DNA of 64,000 nt. Origin: Hyphomicrobiales bacterium. Lineage in GTDB: Bacteria; Pseudomonadota; Alphaproteobacteria; Rhizobiales; Rhizobiaceae. Numbering within the stretch: position 1 is the first letter of the stretch; each line of letters opens with the position of its first letter. This document shows, piece after piece, positions 16,672-25,039 of this stretch. The position numbers and the translations under genes are program-made. The DNA is taken from contig UCMT01000029.1 in NCBI GenBank assembly GCA_900473795.1, forward strand, positions 31,019 to 95,018, read 5' to 3'. The notes below the pieces were generated by a model. That model worked only from the letters and a program-made list of their open reading frames with translations. It did no database searches and was not told the DNA's origin.

Positions 16672-17052
16672 ATGTCGAATTCTACTTACATACAGGACTA
16701 TAACGCGATCATAGCAGTCCTTAACAAATACAACGAGGGCGGCGCGAAGGCGAACAGTGCCATCATGCAGCCTGCATTCAACGAGAATGCCACTATTTTC
16801 GGCATTGAGAACGGCAAGCTGACCGGAGGCAAGATCCAGACCTTGTACGATGTTATCGACACGTCGTTCCGGCCATCTCCCGAGGCCTCCGCGGCCGTCG
16901 TTCGCGTCGACATTGTGGGCACCGCCGCTAGCGCTCGCGTCGACACAGACAACATCTCAGGCTATCGCTTCACCGACTTTTTCAACTTGCTCAAAGCCGA
17001 TGGGAAATGGACCATCGTAAGTAAGATCTACCATACTCACGCAGGCGCATAA
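16672..17052 (+). CDS. SnoaL-like / lumazine-binding-like NTF2-fold protein
   Basis: 126 residues. The N-terminal helix (YIQDYNAIIAVLNKYNEGG), AFNENATIFGIENG, and the final WTIVSKIYHTH strand are typical of the NTF2-like 'nuclear transport factor 2 family' proteins. These act as small isomerases, hydratases or cyclases in degradative clusters, or have no catalysis. AAGGAGCTACAC precedes the ATG, and it lies 64 bp after the Old Yellow Enzyme gene on the same strand. No defined catalytic dyad can be assigned from sequence. Confidence 0.75.
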   Translation: MSNSTYIQDYNAIIAVLNKYNEGGAKANSAIMQPAFNENATIFGIENGKLTGGKIQTLYDVIDTSFRPSPEASAAVVRVDIVGTAASARVDTDNISGYRFTDFFNLLKADGKWTIVSKIYHTHAGA

Positions 17053-17065
17053 GTATGCCTGAAAA

Positions 17066-17097
17066 TTCGGATGGGCGCACGGTTGCTCCCATCCGAA
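17066..17097 (+). terminator. Hairpin between SnoaL-like and NAD-binding genes
   Basis: A 10-bp stem TTCGGATGGG / CCCATCCGAA with a 12-nt loop begins 13 bp after the SnoaL-like stop. No U-run follows, so it may attenuate or stabilise rather than terminate. Confidence 0.5.
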
Positions 17098-17122
17098 GAC
17101 GGATTCTCTTGAGGAAAATTCA

Positions 17123-17779
17123 ATGTCCAAAGTGTTTATCGTGGGGGCGGCTGGAAAGGTTGGTCGCCGAGTGGGCTCTCAACTGGTCGCCCGCGGCCAC
17201 CGAGTGACAGCAATGCACAGAAATCCGGAACAAGGCGAAGCGCTTCGATCACTGGGTGCTCTCCCCGTTGCCGGGAACCTCCTTGAGCTCGATACGCATG
17301 AGCTGTCCACGCTAATGGCCGGCAGCGATGTGGTGGTATTTTCGGCGGGAGCCGGCGGTGCAGGCATGGAGCTAACCAACGCCATCGATGGCCGCGGTCT
17401 CGAACTGTCAGTCGAGGCGGCAAATCTCGCTGGCGCGAAACGCTTCATATTGGTGTCGGCATTCCCTGAGGCGCTTAGGGGCGGAAAAATCTCTGACGGT
17501 TTCGAAAACTACATTGCAGTGAAGAAACGCTCCGACATTCATCTCGCCGAAACGGATCTTGATTGGGTCATTCTCCGCCCTGGAACCCTTCTGGACAGCC
17601 CCGGCACTGGCAAAGTACGGGCAGGCTTAGCCATACCGTATGGTGACGTTGCCCGCGACGACGTCGCCGCAACGATCGTCAAAATTATCGAACAGCCCAA
17701 GATCAGCCGCGTAATCATTGAACTTACGCAGGGAGACACGCCCGTTGGCGAAGCGGTGCTACAATTGTCGCGAAATTAA
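17123..17779 (+). CDS. Atypical SDR, NAD(P)H-binding protein (YwnB/YhfK-like)
   Basis: 218 residues. The opening KVFIVGAAGKVGRRVGSQL is the GxxGxxG dinucleotide motif of atypical SDRs. AMHRNPEQGE (Arg after strand 2) suggests NADP, GSDVVVFSAGAGG marks strand 4, and VSAFPEALRGG through YIAVKKRSD carries the usual Tyr-Lys region in modified form. These proteins reduce quinones, flavins or small carbonyls; the role here is undefined. TGAGGAAAATTCA precedes the ATG. It lies in the same direction as the Old Yellow Enzyme operon. Confidence 0.82.
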   Translation: MSKVFIVGAAGKVGRRVGSQLVARGHRVTAMHRNPEQGEALRSLGALPVAGNLLELDTHELSTLMAGSDVVVFSAGAGGAGMELTNAIDGRGLELSVEAANLAGAKRFILVSAFPEALRGGKISDGFENYIAVKKRSDIHLAETDLDWVILRPGTLLDSPGTGKVRAGLAIPYGDVARDDVAATIVKIIEQPKISRVIIELTQGDTPVGEAVLQLSRN

Positions 17780-17821
17780 CGGGCAAACGTCCCGGAGTTT
17801 TAACCAATTCGCTTGACCATC

Positions 17822-17837
17822 TGTAGCGAACACTACA
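17822..17837. promoter_or_regulatory. 16-bp operator, third copy
   Basis: TGTAGCGAACACTACA, an inverted repeat (TGTAG / CTACA) with the same 6-bp spacer as the site at 15387. It lies 78 bp before the gene at 17915, so a second transcript of the same regulon probably starts here. Confidence 0.6.
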
Positions 17838-17914
17838 AACATTCAACCTTGTGATCCCTTAGCATTGCGGTCAGCAGGCGAAATCCGGCTGGAACGAGCG
17901 AAAACGGGCTTGGT

Positions 17915-18544
17915 ATGAAGTTGCTTCTTGTTGGTTCCACCGGCCTCGTAGGTCGGCATGTACTCGGCCTTGCCTTGCAAGATCGACGGGTGGATCGGGT
18001 GATTGCTCCAACGCGATGGACGCTTCGTGAGCATCCCAAACTGCACTCCCCGCTCGTCGACTTTGATCACCTTCCCGTCAAGGCTACCTTGTGGAACGTT
18101 GATGCCGTGGTTTGCACTCTTGGAACGACAATGCGATCCGCGGGGTCTCAGGACGCATTCCGCAAGGTGGATTATGGCTATCCGCTGGAAGTTGGTCGTC
18201 TCGCTCGCATGCACGGCGCGAATACCTTCGTCTTAAACTCGGCAATTGGCGCTGATGTCGGTTCGAGGTTTTTCTACAATAGGACCAAGGGAGAGCTTGA
18301 GCGCGATCTGGCAAATCTTGGGTTTCAGTCGTTCACGGCTGTCCGTCCGGGTCTGATCGGCGGCGACCGCGATGAATATCGCCTGGCTGAGCGTGCCGCG
18401 CTTTTGGTCGTGAGAACGTTGGGAAGAGCGATCCCAAGGCGATTGCGCATCAATACGGCAGAGCGGATTGCCCACGCTCTGCTTGAGTCCGCGATCAATC
18501 CGATCCCGGGCATACATTCGATCGAGGCCACTGAACTGGTTTGA
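17915..18544 (+). CDS. NAD(P)-binding oxidoreductase, atypical SDR (HTATIP2/YbjT-like)
   Basis: 209 residues. LLLVGSTGLVGRHVL is the cofactor-binding loop and APTRW carries an Arg for NADP. VVCTLGTTMRSAGS, NSAIGADVGSRFFYNRTKGELERDL and AVRPGLIGG follow in the order seen in HTATIP2-like proteins; the YNRTKGE segment holds the Tyr-x3-Lys pair. The ribosome site is weak. It heads the second rightward group (this gene, SRPBCC, flavin reductase) and follows the 16-bp operator at 17822. The substrate is unknown. Confidence 0.8.
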   Translation: MKLLLVGSTGLVGRHVLGLALQDRRVDRVIAPTRWTLREHPKLHSPLVDFDHLPVKATLWNVDAVVCTLGTTMRSAGSQDAFRKVDYGYPLEVGRLARMHGANTFVLNSAIGADVGSRFFYNRTKGELERDLANLGFQSFTAVRPGLIGGDRDEYRLAERAALLVVRTLGRAIPRRLRINTAERIAHALLESAINPIPGIHSIEATELV

Positions 18545-18586
18545 GATGGATGCCGTTAGTAAGTGAACATGAAGGAGGAATAATCT

Positions 18587-19036
18587 ATGCCAAATGTGAG
18601 ATTTTCTGATGTTATCGACAGCGGTGCCGACGATGTCTGGACCGTGCTTAAAAAGTTCGGAGAACTAGCGAAATGGCATCCCGCCATCGCCGCCAGTAGC
18701 ATTCTGGACGGCAGCCCGGATAGCACTCCCGGCATTGTCCGCAAACTCACGCTCCAAGATGGAGCAACGATGACCGAAAGGCTTCTTTCAATCGACGATG
18801 GAAATCGCGCACTTTCTTATAAATTCGAGGAAGCGCCCCTCCCACTGGATAATTATGTGCTCAAAGTGTCGGTGACACCCCTGACCGGGCAAAAAAAGTC
18901 CTTCATCGATTGGGAAGCGTCGTTCGATTTACGGGAATCCGATCCGAGTAAACAATACGAGTCATTGATGGCTGAGCTGATTGCCTCCGGAAGCAAGGCC
19001 CTGGGGGAACATCTGCTCAATGCGGCCAAACGCTGA
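18587..19036 (+). CDS. SRPBCC family protein (polyketide cyclase/MxaD-like)
   Basis: 149 residues of START/Bet-v-1-like fold. The pattern DVIDSGADDVWTVLKKFGELAKWHPAI at the N-terminus, then GIVRKLTL, ERLLSIDDGNRALSYKF and a C-terminal long helix is typical. The fold makes a hydrophobic pocket and includes aromatase/cyclases and simple binding proteins. GAAGGAGGAATAATCT before the ATG is one of the strongest ribosome sites here. It is clustered with a flavin reductase and an NAD-binding protein, which suggests handling of a hydrophobic or aromatic intermediate (inference). Confidence 0.82.
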   Translation: MPNVRFSDVIDSGADDVWTVLKKFGELAKWHPAIAASSILDGSPDSTPGIVRKLTLQDGATMTERLLSIDDGNRALSYKFEEAPLPLDNYVLKVSVTPLTGQKKSFIDWEASFDLRESDPSKQYESLMAELIASGSKALGEHLLNAAKR

Positions 19037-19092
19037 GTGTTGAAGCGGTCCGATTGCAATGCAAACGGGCCGCCTCGTTTTCGGAACAGAAA

Positions 19093-19692
19093 ATGGACAG
19101 TTACATCTCACCCGTAGAGCTGGAAAATGCCTACCGGCTCATCAATCATGGCCCAACCGTGCTAATCTCCGCCGCACATCGGGGCGTAGAAAACGTTATG
19201 GCAGCGGCCTGGGCCTGTGCGTTGGACTTCTCACCTCCGCGGCTGACCGTCGTCCTCGATAAGACCTCCCGCACGCGAGAACTTGTCGAAGGGAGCTCCC
19301 GCTTTGCAATCCAGGTTCCAACCGCTGCGCAACTGCAATTGACACGGGACCTTGGCACAACGAGCCTGGTGACCGAGCCATGCAAACTGGTAGATAGTGG
19401 CGTCGAACTTTTCTACATCGACGGTTACGAAGCGCCCTTTGTGGCTGGATGTTCAGCGTGGCTCGCCTGCGAAGTGATCGTCGAGCCGCACAACCAAAAA
19501 ACCTATGACCTATTTATAGCGGAAGTTACCGGCGCTTGGGCCGACAGGCGGGTATTTCAAGATGGGCATTGGAATTTCGAGAATGCCGAACCGCAGTGGC
19601 GGAGTTTGCACTACATTGCGGGAGGGCAATTCTACGCAATCGGCGAACCGCTGCGAGCTCAAGCAAAGGAATCCGCGACGGCTGGAGCATAA
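19093..19692 (+). CDS. Flavin reductase family protein (second copy, DIM6/NTAB type)
   Basis: 199 residues of split-barrel flavin reductase: LENAYRLINHGPTVLISA, AAAWACALDFSPPRLTVVLD, FAIQVPTAAQ and the C-terminal LHYIAGGQFYAIG. It is distant from the RutF-like enzyme at 8147 and closer to the Asp/Cys-rich FMN-binding group. The ATG at 19093 has a poor ribosome site; a TTG at 19054 is the alternative. It may reduce flavin for an oxygenase outside the window, or act as an FMN-dependent reductase itself. It ends the rightward series. Confidence 0.8.
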   Translation: MDSYISPVELENAYRLINHGPTVLISAAHRGVENVMAAAWACALDFSPPRLTVVLDKTSRTRELVEGSSRFAIQVPTAAQLQLTRDLGTTSLVTEPCKLVDSGVELFYIDGYEAPFVAGCSAWLACEVIVEPHNQKTYDLFIAEVTGAWADRRVFQDGHWNFENAEPQWRSLHYIAGGQFYAIGEPLRAQAKESATAGA

Positions 19693-19966
19693 GAAGGTTC
19701 GCCCTTCCAGTGCTCCTAACTCGGTCAACGCGTTGTGGAACAATGGCGACGACGAAGGCCAATCAAGCGCGCACGGGATCAACATTCGGGCCAAGGTAGC
19801 AATTGCCGCGTCTCCGGGGCTGCCACCATTGGATTAGAAGCGGCTTGACCTTGGCTGTCGTTTCCAGCCCAACGTGGCACCCGGCATTTTCAACCGGGCA
19901 CCAAATGTATGGCGCTTCAAAGGGCTGCCGGCTCCCTGAGGTCCGAACAGGTCGCAACTCATGTTG

Positions 19967-20746
19967 TCAACGAGCCGAGAGTACGAGCTCCTGCCGGATT
20001 GCGCGGGCCTCTAGTTCCACTTCAGCAGCAGCGATCGGCGGGCGAGCTCGGTAGACAAGAATACCCTTCCTGATCGGCTCACCAATTTTACCCAGAACCT
20101 CCGCTCCCCAAAGGTCAGGGATGTCATGAACGTGAAATAGTGCGATCCGGGTCGTTTCCTGCCAAGACGCCCCCAATTTTTTCAAGGTGTTCGCAACCGT
20201 ATCGATTGTGAAGAGCGTGCGCTTTCGCATCGCCTCGAGACCGATATCGCCCTCTGCGATGATTTTGCCATCCGATCCGATATCGGCTTGGCCTGCCAGA
20301 AGGAAGGTTTTCACTTTCTCTTTCGTTGGGACCGTGTAACTGAAAGCGCAGAGAGACGTGACCTTGGGCGGATATAAGTCAAGCGCGATGTTCGAACGGC
20401 AGACGCCACTGTAGTTCTCATGCATCAAGCCCCACTTCCGAAGTTGCTCCAGGTACGGGATGTTGAACGTCGACCAGTTGTCTAGCGTAAGGGGAGCAGG
20501 AACGCGCAGTTCGATGCCGCAGAATGCCTGCACCGGACGACCGATGCCCTTCAAATGCGCTTCGATGAAAGCGAATGCCTGATCGAGCGGAACCCATGTG
20601 TGCAGTTCCGCCCGAACGACTTCGTATCCATCGTCGGGCACAATTCCCGCACAATAAGCCGGGCCGCTCGGTACAATCCGGTAGCTGCCCGCCCGGTTAT
20701 CGAGCATCTCGCCTGCTTGGGTGAGACCGACGGTTGGATTAGACAT
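19967..20746 (-). CDS. Rid/YjgF-like protein, possibly an enamine/imine deaminase
   Basis: 259 residues, about twice a single Rid domain. Segments such as SGPAYCAGIVPDDGYEVVRAELHTWVPL, FLLAGQADIGSDGKIIAEGD, and the second-half DTVANTLKKLGASWQETTRIALFHVHDI follow the YjgF pattern (strand, GQ turn, long helix LKKLGAS, then the V-strand). The second repeat is better kept than the first. I recall a similar two-repeat protein called 2-amino-5-chloromuconate deaminase (CnbZ) in chloronitrobenzene pathways; this link is from memory and unverified. It would fit release of ammonia from an enamine. AGGAGGAAATAC precedes the ATG. Confidence 0.65.
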   Translation of the reverse strand: MSNPTVGLTQAGEMLDNRAGSYRIVPSGPAYCAGIVPDDGYEVVRAELHTWVPLDQAFAFIEAHLKGIGRPVQAFCGIELRVPAPLTLDNWSTFNIPYLEQLRKWGLMHENYSGVCRSNIALDLYPPKVTSLCAFSYTVPTKEKVKTFLLAGQADIGSDGKIIAEGDIGLEAMRKRTLFTIDTVANTLKKLGASWQETTRIALFHVHDIPDLWGAEVLGKIGEPIRKGILVYRARPPIAAAEVELEARAIRQELVLSAR

Positions 20747-20837
20747 GTATTTCCTCCTATGGGTTGTTCTGTCCAAGCGCGATCCGCTTAGAGTGTAAAG
20801 TGGATGGCGGTCGATGGAATGGGGTTCGCTGCGGATA

Positions 20838-21626
20838 TTAGAAGTCGTCAAGATTTGGCGGATCGAACCAGTTTGTCAGCGATAGACCACCATCAACGAC
20901 AAATGAGGCTCCGGTCACGTAAGCCGATAGGCGGTCCGAAAGAACTGAGAGAGCCATTGGCGCAAGATCCTCGCTTTTGCCCAAGCGACCAAGAGGGATA
21001 TGTTTCGTCAACGAAGGGTCGGCGACAAAGCCCCCGGCCGCGATCGCTCCGGGAACCAGAGCGTTGACCCGGATATCGAAGCGCCCCAGCGTCTTGGCTA
21101 GTTCTTTCACCAACATCGCAAGCGCCGCTTTGGACGTGCTGTAATGAGGAAGGTTTCTTGGCGCTGCGGCGTGTAGAGAGGTCAGCATCAGGAATGAGCC
21201 AGGCTCCCGGGCCGCGATGAGTTCTCGTGCAAGCTCACGTGCGAGATGAAATCCGGCGTCGACGTTGACGGCGCGCATCTGATCCCAGGTATCGTCTGTC
21301 ACCGCAAGTGAGTGATCTTTTTCCCGCCTTGGGGGAGCCGCGCTGTGGACGAAATGAGTAATCCGACGAAAGGCCGAACGTGCGTGCTCGAGCAGCCGAT
21401 CACATTCTTCGCGCTTCGCTAGATCTCCTGTCCATGCGCTGGCTAGTTCGGGACGGGACAACGAGCCGACGGCATCAGCAACTCTTTCGGCGCTGACGTC
21501 GGCGAATACAGTGCGGACCCCCTCGCCCACCAGAGCTTGAGCGATCGCTCGGCCGATGCCATTGCCCGCACCTGTGACTAGGGCAACGTCCCGCCTCGGG
21601 TCGAATGCATTGTCAAAAATACTCAT
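20838..21626 (-). CDS. Short-chain dehydrogenase/reductase (second)
   Basis: 262-residue classical SDR: TGAGNGIG cofactor loop, FADVS (acidic, NAD preference), HSAAPP in place of NNAG, catalytic Ser in LTSLHAA, YSTSK Tyr-Lys pair and the PGAIAAGG loop. The unusual HSAAP segment replaces the structural Asn of NNAG. AGGAAAGAGC precedes the ATG. It is transcribed leftward in front of the Rid-like gene with a 91-bp gap, so the two are likely one operon that converges on the flavin reductase gene. The last protein-coding gene before the relic-bearing stretch. Confidence 0.88.
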   Translation of the reverse strand: MSIFDNAFDPRRDVALVTGAGNGIGRAIAQALVGEGVRTVFADVSAERVADAVGSLSRPELASAWTGDLAKREECDRLLEHARSAFRRITHFVHSAAPPRREKDHSLAVTDDTWDQMRAVNVDAGFHLARELARELIAAREPGSFLMLTSLHAAAPRNLPHYSTSKAALAMLVKELAKTLGRFDIRVNALVPGAIAAGGFVADPSLTKHIPLGRLGKSEDLAPMALSVLSDRLSAYVTGASFVVDGGLSLTNWFDPPNLDDF

Positions 21627-22096
21627 GCTCTTTCCTGTCTTTTTCAGTGAATTGTCGCGTATCGGATGGCTGTCGGCGTGCTGAATTCATCATAAGCCTC
21701 TGGGTGAACGATTTTCGGGCATTTCCGCAGGCTGCGCCGCCTGTGTTACGTTTCGGTTTGCCTGGGGAGGTTCAACGTGCGCCTCACTCTGCACAAGTTC
21801 GCGAGCATTTTAGCGACTAAACAGCCACTTCGTTGAGTTTCTTTAGCGATCAATACAGACCATACCTTCTAGAAGTCGATTTAGGCAACCCAAGACTTCT
21901 GAACCGGGTTCCAAGCTTAGAAGATTGTGGAATGCCCACAGATGAACCCGGATCTTTGTGGTCCATAGCTATGTTTGCAATTACACGGCCTTGGCGACGA
22001 TCTTAAAGACTGATCTCTGCATGGCGTTCTTCCGCGCAAGGATCATTCAGTGTGGATCACCAAGAACACCCGTTGTTGGTCCGGTCACGATCCGTC

Positions 22097-22520
22097 TTGA
22101 GGTGCGTCTGAGACGCCCAGATTGCCCGCAAGGATGAGCGGATCGAACGGCTTGAGAAGCTGTCGCGGCCTTCAAACAGGCAGCCTTCGGGCGCAAGGCC
22201 GAGAAGACCGATCCTGACCAGTTCGATCTGGCATTGGAAGACCCGGAAACGGCCATGGCAGCGATCCATGCCGAGGATGAGGCGGATGCTCCTGCCGGGA
22301 ACAGGATCACCAGGCCGCGCACGATAATCGCGGCTCCCTTCCAAAGCATCTTCCTCGTGTTGACGAGGTAATCGAGCCGGAAAGCCTGATTTGTGGCTGC
22401 GGCGGTTGCCTGCATTGCATCAGCGAGGAGTCTCCGAGCGGTTGGATGTGATCCCGGCACAGTTCCGTGTCAGCGTGCCCGGCGTCGATCCTGTGATCGC
22501 ACGCGAGCTGCTCGCCGCCG
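22097..22520 (+). pseudogene. IS66 family transposase (TnpC) remnant, frameshifted
   Basis: Reading across several frames gives pieces of an IS66 large transposase N-terminus in the right order. First come IARKDERIERLEKL and, after a shift, AAFKQAAFGRKAEKTDPDQ and FDLALEDPETAMAAIHAED. Then VDEVIEPESLICGCGGCLH and, after another shift, VSERLDVIPAQFRVSV. The GCGGCLH segment is the zinc-finger-like region of TnpC. No continuous frame exists and the catalytic DDE part is missing, so it is a dead fragment. It lies at the boundary between the catabolic island and the cyo operon. Confidence 0.75.
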
Positions 22521-22821
22521 CTCACAGCATCTGCCCGTATTCGAAGGCGACGCACGGCAACATCAACGTTGCGACAAGCTCATCTGAACGCGGTCTTCCG
22601 GGTCTGTCTGCAGGAAGCAGGCAGACCCGGCAACTATTGAGCCACAGGGCCATCGGTCACCGATCATGGCGTGAGAAAGTCATCCAGTCAGCACGCAGCG
22701 CCGGAGCCAAAGGATCGGATCGGTGGCTTTCCTGGACCACACAAGTTTGCCGCCGTATCGCAAGACAGCTACAGGCTCGACACCTTCGCGGCGAAGCATG
22801 ATCCGGAGTTCCTTTTCCGAT

Positions 22822-22959
22822 ATTCGCAACCCACGCTTGATCCACGCCGTGGTTTGCGATCGCTTCTCGTTCCGTGCAATCGGCGCGGTCAAAATCAAGG
22901 GGCGTTTGGAACCGGTCGACGTGCACGAGCTGGTCTCGTCGATGCCTCTCGACGGATGA
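22822..22959 (+). pseudogene. C-terminal remnant of a class III adenylate/guanylate cyclase
   Basis: The frame ends in DRFSFRAIGAVKIKG followed by RLEPVDVHELVSS, which is the usual tail of class III nucleotide cyclase domains (F.FR.LG.V.KG..EPV.V.EL). The catalytic core is absent upstream, where only short unrelated frames occur. It is adjacent to the IS66 remnant, which suggests the cyclase was destroyed by insertion and deletion. Confidence 0.5.
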
Positions 22960-23239
22960 ACCGCAAGGACCATCCGCTTTGCTGTCCTCCGCGACGCAGC
23001 ACCCCCCGCTCCTTCATGTCACCGCAAAGATGCCGCTAGCCATCTGATCAACCGATTAGCTTTGGGATTGATGCAATCGAGACATGCGAGAGAGTTCCTT
23101 GGTTCCAGCAATATCGGTCGGATCGCGGAGCTTGATCACGCCCCGAAAGCTTCAAGCTGACGCGCACCGGAAGTGGTGAGCCTGGGCCCAAGTTCGGTGG
23201 CGAGCTGTCACGGCTTTTTCGCAGAACGATGTTTTCCCG

Positions 23240-23989
23240 CTACGCAACCTGCCGGCTGCGTACGATACGGGCACCCGCCGCGCTCATCATCGCCAGGGCA
23301 TACCAGGTCAGCGCGTAGACGAGGTGACTGTTGCGAAAGCGGACGACCGTCAGGCCGCCGATCGGCAGGCCGCCCACAACAGGCGTCGCATCCGCATCGA
23401 CGAAGTATGGTGCGACATCGACGAGACCTTTCGACGCAGCGATGGCAGCGACGTCGCGGGAAAACCATCGGTCGTTTGCCGGGTCGTTGGAACGCAGGAA
23501 AGCGCCGCCCGGTTCGCTCATGCGCATGAGCCCGGTGACCTCGACGGTTCCGGCAACATTGCCCTTCGCGCGTTCGGATGCGTCGCGACGATCCGACGGT
23601 ACGAAGCCGCGATTGATCAGCACTGTCGTGTGGTCTTGCCGGCGCGTGGGGGTCAGCACCCAGAAGCCGGCACCACGCTCCGTCACCGCCTGCACCAGAA
23701 CCGTCTTGTCATGCTCGAAATCGCCTGTCACCGTGACACGGCGGTATTCGTCCTTCTCTGCACCGACAGCCTTCCATTGGGCGCGAGACGGCGCAGGCAC
23801 CGCCTGCGCCTGGATACGCGCATCGACCCGCGCGATGAGATCAAACTTCCAGAAAAGGCGCTGGACCTGCCAGGTACCAAGGGCAAAGAAAACAACGACC
23901 AGCAGCAGCAGGACACCCATGAGCACCAGGCGCGAACGGGAAAATGAAGGGCTGGGCGCCGCCTCTCCTCGTGGTCGATCGATGATCAT
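23240..23989 (-). CDS. SURF1 family protein
   Basis: 249 residues. An N-terminal membrane helix (LVLMGVLLLLVVVFFALGTWQ) is followed by the SURF1 signature: WKFDLIARVDAR, the RRVTVTGDF strand, GAGFWVLTP, VLINRGFVP, and a second membrane helix near the C-terminus (LVYALTWYALAMMSA). SURF1 proteins help assemble heme-copper oxidases. Its place as last gene of the cyo operon, 24 bp after cyoD, indicates service to this quinol oxidase. It occupies the position where enteric operons have cyoE. Confidence 0.9.
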   Translation of the reverse strand: MIIDRPRGEAAPSPSFSRSRLVLMGVLLLLVVVFFALGTWQVQRLFWKFDLIARVDARIQAQAVPAPSRAQWKAVGAEKDEYRRVTVTGDFEHDKTVLVQAVTERGAGFWVLTPTRRQDHTTVLINRGFVPSDRRDASERAKGNVAGTVEVTGLMRMSEPGGAFLRSNDPANDRWFSRDVAAIAASKGLVDVAPYFVDADATPVVGGLPIGGLTVVRFRNSHLVYALTWYALAMMSAAGARIVRSRQVA

Positions 23990-24013
23990 GCGCCCCGCCC
24001 CGTCATTCCCCCG

Positions 24014-24418
24014 TCAGGGCATGTTCTTCATCATATCGTTCGTCATCGGCATCATGTTGGAGTTGAGGTGATGCATGACCCAGAGCGAACCCGCAAGCGC
24101 GATGCCGACGATAACGAGGGTGAAGATCAGCGCCATCAATGTCCAGCCGCCCTCCGAACGCGGATTCATGTGCAGGAAGTAGACCATGTGGACGACGATC
24201 TGTACGGCACCGATCCCCATCACCAGCACGGCCGTCGCCAACTTGCTGTCCAAAACGCCATCCATGACCAGCCAGAACGGGATCGCGGTCAGGATCGCGG
24301 CCAGGACAAAGCCGATCAGGTAGCTCTTCAGGGACCCGTGGCCAGCTCCGTGACCATGGCTGTGTGCGTGATGCGTTTCCGACGCGCTTTCGTGGGACGG
24401 CAGAGGATGCGCACTCAT
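24014..24418 (-). CDS. cyoD: Cytochrome o ubiquinol oxidase subunit IV
   Basis: 134 residues. A His-rich N-terminus (ETHHAHSHGHGAGHG) precedes three membrane helices (LKSYLIGFVLAAILTAIPF, TAVLVMGIGAVQIVVHMVY, LMALIFTLVIVGIALAG), the layout of CyoD. It is a small accessory subunit of the bo3-type quinol oxidase in the inner membrane. The ATG overlaps the cyoC stop (ATGA). The His-rich head is longer than in E. coli and may bind metal (inference). Confidence 0.93.
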   Translation of the reverse strand: MSAHPLPSHESASETHHAHSHGHGAGHGSLKSYLIGFVLAAILTAIPFWLVMDGVLDSKLATAVLVMGIGAVQIVVHMVYFLHMNPRSEGGWTLMALIFTLVIVGIALAGSLWVMHHLNSNMMPMTNDMMKNMP

Positions 24419-25035
24419 ACGAGAGCTCCCAGTAGGTAGACGAAGGAAAAGACGCCGATCCAGATGACGTCGAGGAAGTGCCAGAACATCGACAGGCACA
24501 TCAGCCGGCGCCGATTGTCCGCGATCAGCCCGTACTTCTTCACTTGCACCATGAGTGTGACCAGCCAGATCATGCCGAAGGTCACGTGCAGGCCGTGCGT
24601 GCCGACCAGCGTGAAGAACGAGGACAGGAAGGCCGAACGCGTCGGGCCGGCGCCCTCCAGGATCAGGTGGTAGAATTCATAGAGCTCCAACGCCAGGAAG
24701 GCCGCCCCGAACACGCCGGTAACGCCGAGCCAGAAGAGGGTTTCCATCCTAGCGTTGCGCTCCATCTGAAGCATAGCAAAACCATAGGTGATGGACGAGA
24801 ACAGCAGCATGGCTGTGTTGACGGCGACGAACTTGAGATCGAACAGATCAGCCGGCGACGGGCCTGCGGCATAGTTGCGACCGAGGACGCCATGCGTCGC
24901 AAACAACACGGCGAAGATCAGGCAGTCGCTCATCAGATAGAGCCAGAAACCCAGCATGGTGCTGTGTTCCGGATGATGATCTTCCGTCAGGTAGAATTGC
25001 GGCGTCTGGTTCTCGTTGACTTGGGTCTCGCTCAT
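24415..25035 (-). CDS. cyoC: Cytochrome o ubiquinol oxidase subunit III
   Basis: 206 residues with five predicted membrane helices and the subunit III landmarks: GFWLYLMSDCLIFAVLFATH near residue 28, FLALELYEFYHLI, FFTLVGTHGLHVTFGMIW and the final FWHFLDVIWIGVFSFVYLLG. It stabilises subunit I of the quinol oxidase. The start is the ATG at 25035, five bases past the cyoB stop; longer reading would overlap cyoB. It is translationally coupled to cyoD by a 4-bp overlap. Confidence 0.95.
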   Translation of the reverse strand: MSETQVNENQTPQFYLTEDHHPEHSTMLGFWLYLMSDCLIFAVLFATHGVLGRNYAAGPSPADLFDLKFVAVNTAMLLFSSITYGFAMLQMERNARMETLFWLGVTGVFGAAFLALELYEFYHLILEGAGPTRSAFLSSFFTLVGTHGLHVTFGMIWLVTLMVQVKKYGLIADNRRRLMCLSMFWHFLDVIWIGVFSFVYLLGALV

Positions 25036-25039
25036 CGTC

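Larger units (their letters stand above)
21627..23239. other. 1.6-kb gene-poor boundary stretch
   Basis: Apart from the IS66 and cyclase remnants described separately, no frame in this stretch has a ribosome site and a recognisable product. The promoter of the leftward SDR-Rid operon must lie in its left end. The stretch separates the catabolic island from the respiratory operon and carries the marks of decayed insertion. Confidence 0.6.
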
